Positions 3,386-5,252 of a stretch of 5,252 bases of DNA are shown here, piece by piece. How positions within the stretch are numbered: position 1 is the stretch's first letter; every line of letters begins with the position of its first letter. The translations under genes and the position numbers were made by a program. The notes under the pieces were generated by a model, which had not been told where the DNA came from, ran no database searches, and saw nothing but the letters and a program-made list of their open reading frames with translations. The DNA is taken from contig DRBW01000121.1 of the NCBI GenBank assembly GCA_011042705.1, forward strand, positions 1 to 5,252, read 5' to 3'. Source of the stretch: Caldifarciminota bacterium. Lineage in GTDB: Bacteria; Hydrothermota; Hydrothermia; B15-G9; DRBW01.

Positions 3386-5252
3386 ATGTTGCCCTTCCTT
3401 ATTTTCATATTTCTCTATGGCTCCCAGGCCCTTGATGCCGTTTATACCATAACGCCTCCTGATATAGATGGAAGGATCGAAGAAGTATGGGCCGAGGCTT
3501 CCTGGGTGGATAACTTTGTGGACATGTATCCCCGCGAAGGCGAGCCCCTCTCAGAGCCCACGAGGGCATATGTCATGTTTGACGACGAGAACCTTTACGT
3601 GGCTTTTCGCTGTGCGACAAAAGGGAGAAGCCCCGATGCAAGGGTGACCACGAGGGACTGGCTCGATGGGGACAGGGTTTACCTTTACCTGGATACATTT
3701 GGCGACAGGAGGACCGCCTATCTCTTCGGCGTGAGTGCGGCAGGGGTCGAAGCCGACGCCATAATTTCCGGCGATGGAAGCAGCCAGGACTTTTCCTACG
3801 ATCTCGTCTGGTACTCCTCGGTATACAGGGAAGATTCCGCTTACACGGTCGAGATAAAAATACCCTTCAGAGCTCTGAGATATAAAGATGGACTGGATGA
3901 ATGGGGAATAAACTTCCGGAGGTATTCTCCCGTAAAGGGAGGAGAGGATGCATACTGGGCTCCCATGTCGAGGAACGAGGGATTCAGGGTCTCCCGTTTC
4001 GGCAAACTTGTGGGCATAAGGCCGAAAGTGCGGGGAAGGTACCTCGAGATATATCCGGTTTTTCTCGCACAGACGGACCTCGCCAGAAGCGAAGAGGACA
4101 GGCCCAGACTGGGAGTCGATCTCTCGTGGAGCCTCAGCCCCTCCTCCCGCTTTCAGTTCACCTGGCACCCCGATTTTGCCCAGGTCGAGGCCGATCCATA
4201 CAGGCTCAACATCTCGAAGTACGAGCTTTATTTTCCCGAGAAGAGGCCCTTTTTCACCGAGGGTGCTGATATATTCAAAGTGGCTGCCGGCGGCAGGGGC
4301 GGACGGCCCCTCATGCTGTTCTATTCGAGGAGAATCGGCAAGAAACTTCCCGATGGCACCGAGGTGCCCATAAGGTTTGGTTCTAAATTCACCTTTAAAT
4401 CCGGCAGCTGGGAAAGCGGATTTCTTGTGGCGAATACCAGGAGGACGTACTGGCTATATGGCATGGAGCCCACATCCCTTTTCACCGTTTTCCGTCTCAA
4501 AAGGAGTTTCCTCAGGAACTCGACCCTGGGCTTTCTCTATGAGGCCAAGGAAGAATTCTGGGGAAATCATTTTCGCCTCGAGGATAGATCGAGGATGCGG
4601 CCTTCCCCGTTTTTGAGGTCGGCTTATAACAGCTTATATTACACGTCCGAAAGTCATCGATATTATCGTCTTCTCAGTTCCGATCTTGTCCTGAGAGGAA
4701 GCGAGACGCAGTATCTTCTCCAGCTGGCCCAGATGTTTTTTTCCTATTTTGGCGGTGATTACAGGGACAGAGGTGCTCTGAAGACGTCCTTTGAGTGGAA
4801 ACCGAGAAATTTCTATCTGTCAGCTTCCATCGAAGTGGTCGGGGACTCCTTTGACGTCTCGGAGCTCGGATACCTTCCCTGGAAGGGTACGAAATCCGCG
4901 GCCTTCGTTATGGGCCCTAGGGTTTATCCCGAGAGCGGTCTCTTTTCCTACCTTTCTCTGTGGCTGGCCGGCTGGACTTCCAAGGAGAGCGACGAGCCCT
5001 ATCCGGCTCAATCGGCTTCGATCACCATCTTCGCCAATATGGTGGGTATTGGGGGAATCACCTTCGAGGTGGCGAGAGAACACGAATGTGAAGACACATC
5101 GAGATATCGTTACTGGAACTATTATGTGGACCTCTGGTCAGATTGCTCAAAACCCGTGAGGGGGAGTTTCTGGGTCAACGCCGGCAAGGGATACTACAGA
5201 TGGGAAAAGGGCTACTGGGGAAACGACTACCCCATTTATGTTTTCGCTCGCA
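3386..5252 (+). CDS. DUF5916-family exported protein with CBM9-like domain, 3' end beyond window
   Basis: An open frame of 622 codons runs from ATG 3386 to the right edge without a stop. AGGAGG (3373-3378) lies 7 bases upstream, and an in-frame TAA at 3368 rules out a longer start. Residues 1-15 look like a short signal peptide (MLPFLIFIFLYGSQA, possible cut after Ala15), but without any basic residue. Residues 24 to about 205 form a CBM9/DOMON-like domain: PPDIDGRIEEVW (24-35), FDDENLYVAFRC, and VEIKIPFRALRY near residue 160, then WGINFRR (173-179). The region with HPDFAQVEADP (261-271) and PEKRPFFTEGADIF (284-297) is the hallmark of DUF5916. After that come alternating aromatic and polar stretches suggesting a beta-barrel, so an outer-membrane location is inferred. 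Family members are often 700-850 residues, so the C-terminal part is probably missing here. The substrate is unknown, and the CBM9 label does not prove sugar binding. A tRNA-Pro gene lies 29 bases upstream of the start codon. Confidence 0.9.
   Translation, partial: MLPFLIFIFLYGSQALDAVYTITPPDIDGRIEEVWAEASWVDNFVDMYPREGEPLSEPTRAYVMFDDENLYVAFRCATKGRSPDARVTTRDWLDGDRVYLYLDTFGDRRTAYLFGVSAAGVEADAIISGDGSSQDFSYDLVWYSSVYREDSAYTVEIKIPFRALRYKDGLDEWGINFRRYSPVKGGEDAYWAPMSRNEGFRVSRFGKLVGIRPKVRGRYLEIYPVFLAQTDLARSEEDRPRLGVDLSWSLSPSSRFQFTWHPDFAQVEADPYRLNISKYELYFPEKRPFFTEGADIFKVAAGGRGGRPLMLFYSRRIGKKLPDGTEVPIRFGSKFTFKSGSWESGFLVANTRRTYWLYGMEPTSLFTVFRLKRSFLRNSTLGFLYEAKEEFWGNHFRLEDRSRMRPSPFLRSAYNSLYYTSESHRYYRLLSSDLVLRGSETQYLLQLAQMFFSYFGGDYRDRGALKTSFEWKPRNFYLSASIEVVGDSFDVSELGYLPWKGTKSAAFVMGPRVYPESGLFSYLSLWLAGWTSKESDEPYPAQSASITIFANMVGIGGITFEVAREHECEDTSRYRYWNYYVDLWSDCSKPVRGSFWVNAGKGYYRWEKGYWGNDYPIYVFAR

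Noticed and set aside
3551..4168. 205-codon minus-strand frame and several plus-strand frames across 3901-5159
   Set aside because: All lie within the open DUF5916 gene, whose frame is supported by family motifs, a ribosome site and uninterrupted reading to the window end.
1..5252. CRISPR array, insertion sequence or phage attachment site
   Set aside because: No spaced short repeats, transposase or integrase motifs, or terminal inverted repeats were seen; the only long repeat is the prepilin 5' end.

Overview
The window looks like chromosomal DNA from a diderm (two-membrane) bacterium. The support is two type IV prepilin genes, promoter-like sites for sigma-54, a surE-pcm gene pair, two bacterial-type tRNA-Pro genes, and a secreted DUF5916-family protein of the kind predicted to sit in an outer membrane. 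Base composition is moderately GC-rich by eye. DUF5916 proteins are common in Bacteroidetes-like, Gemmatimonadota and several uncultured candidate phyla. I cannot name the organism from 5 kb, so the lineage is a low-confidence inference.

Left part (1-960, minus strand): two tandem prepilin-like genes read leftward. The downstream one (1-136) is cut by the window edge; the upstream one (378-899, 173 aa) is complete. Their 5' coding ends match at 115 of 116 bases, yet their leader-peptide codons and upstream regions have diverged. Each gene is preceded by a near-perfect sigma-54 -24/-12 element (174-189 and 942-957) and by a shared TGCAA-NN-TGCAA motif 82-99 bases upstream of the predicted transcription start. 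This is the expected distance for an enhancer-binding activator. The complete pilin carries an EF-hand-like acidic loop. A 15-bp hairpin follows its stop codon.

Middle part (1064-3231, plus strand): a consensus sigma-70 promoter drives a tRNA-Pro(GGG) gene. Only 8 bases after its CCA end begins a tightly packed three-gene unit: a soluble family-2 glycosyltransferase, surE (survival-protein nucleotidase) and pcm (protein L-isoaspartate methyltransferase). The coding regions overlap at both junctions, so the tRNA and the three proteins are probably one primary transcript.

Right part (3244-5252, plus strand): a second tRNA-Pro, with anticodon CGG and no encoded CCA, has its own weaker promoter. 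It is followed 29 bases later by a long gene that runs off the right edge (at least 622 codons). This encodes an exported protein with an N-terminal CBM9-like domain and a DUF5916 region. The gene is open to the window end.

The most interesting points are the paired sigma-54 pilin promoters with a shared putative activator site, the near-identical pilin 5' ends beside diverged flanks (recent duplication or gene conversion), and the repeated layout in which a proline tRNA forms the leader of a protein-coding transcript.
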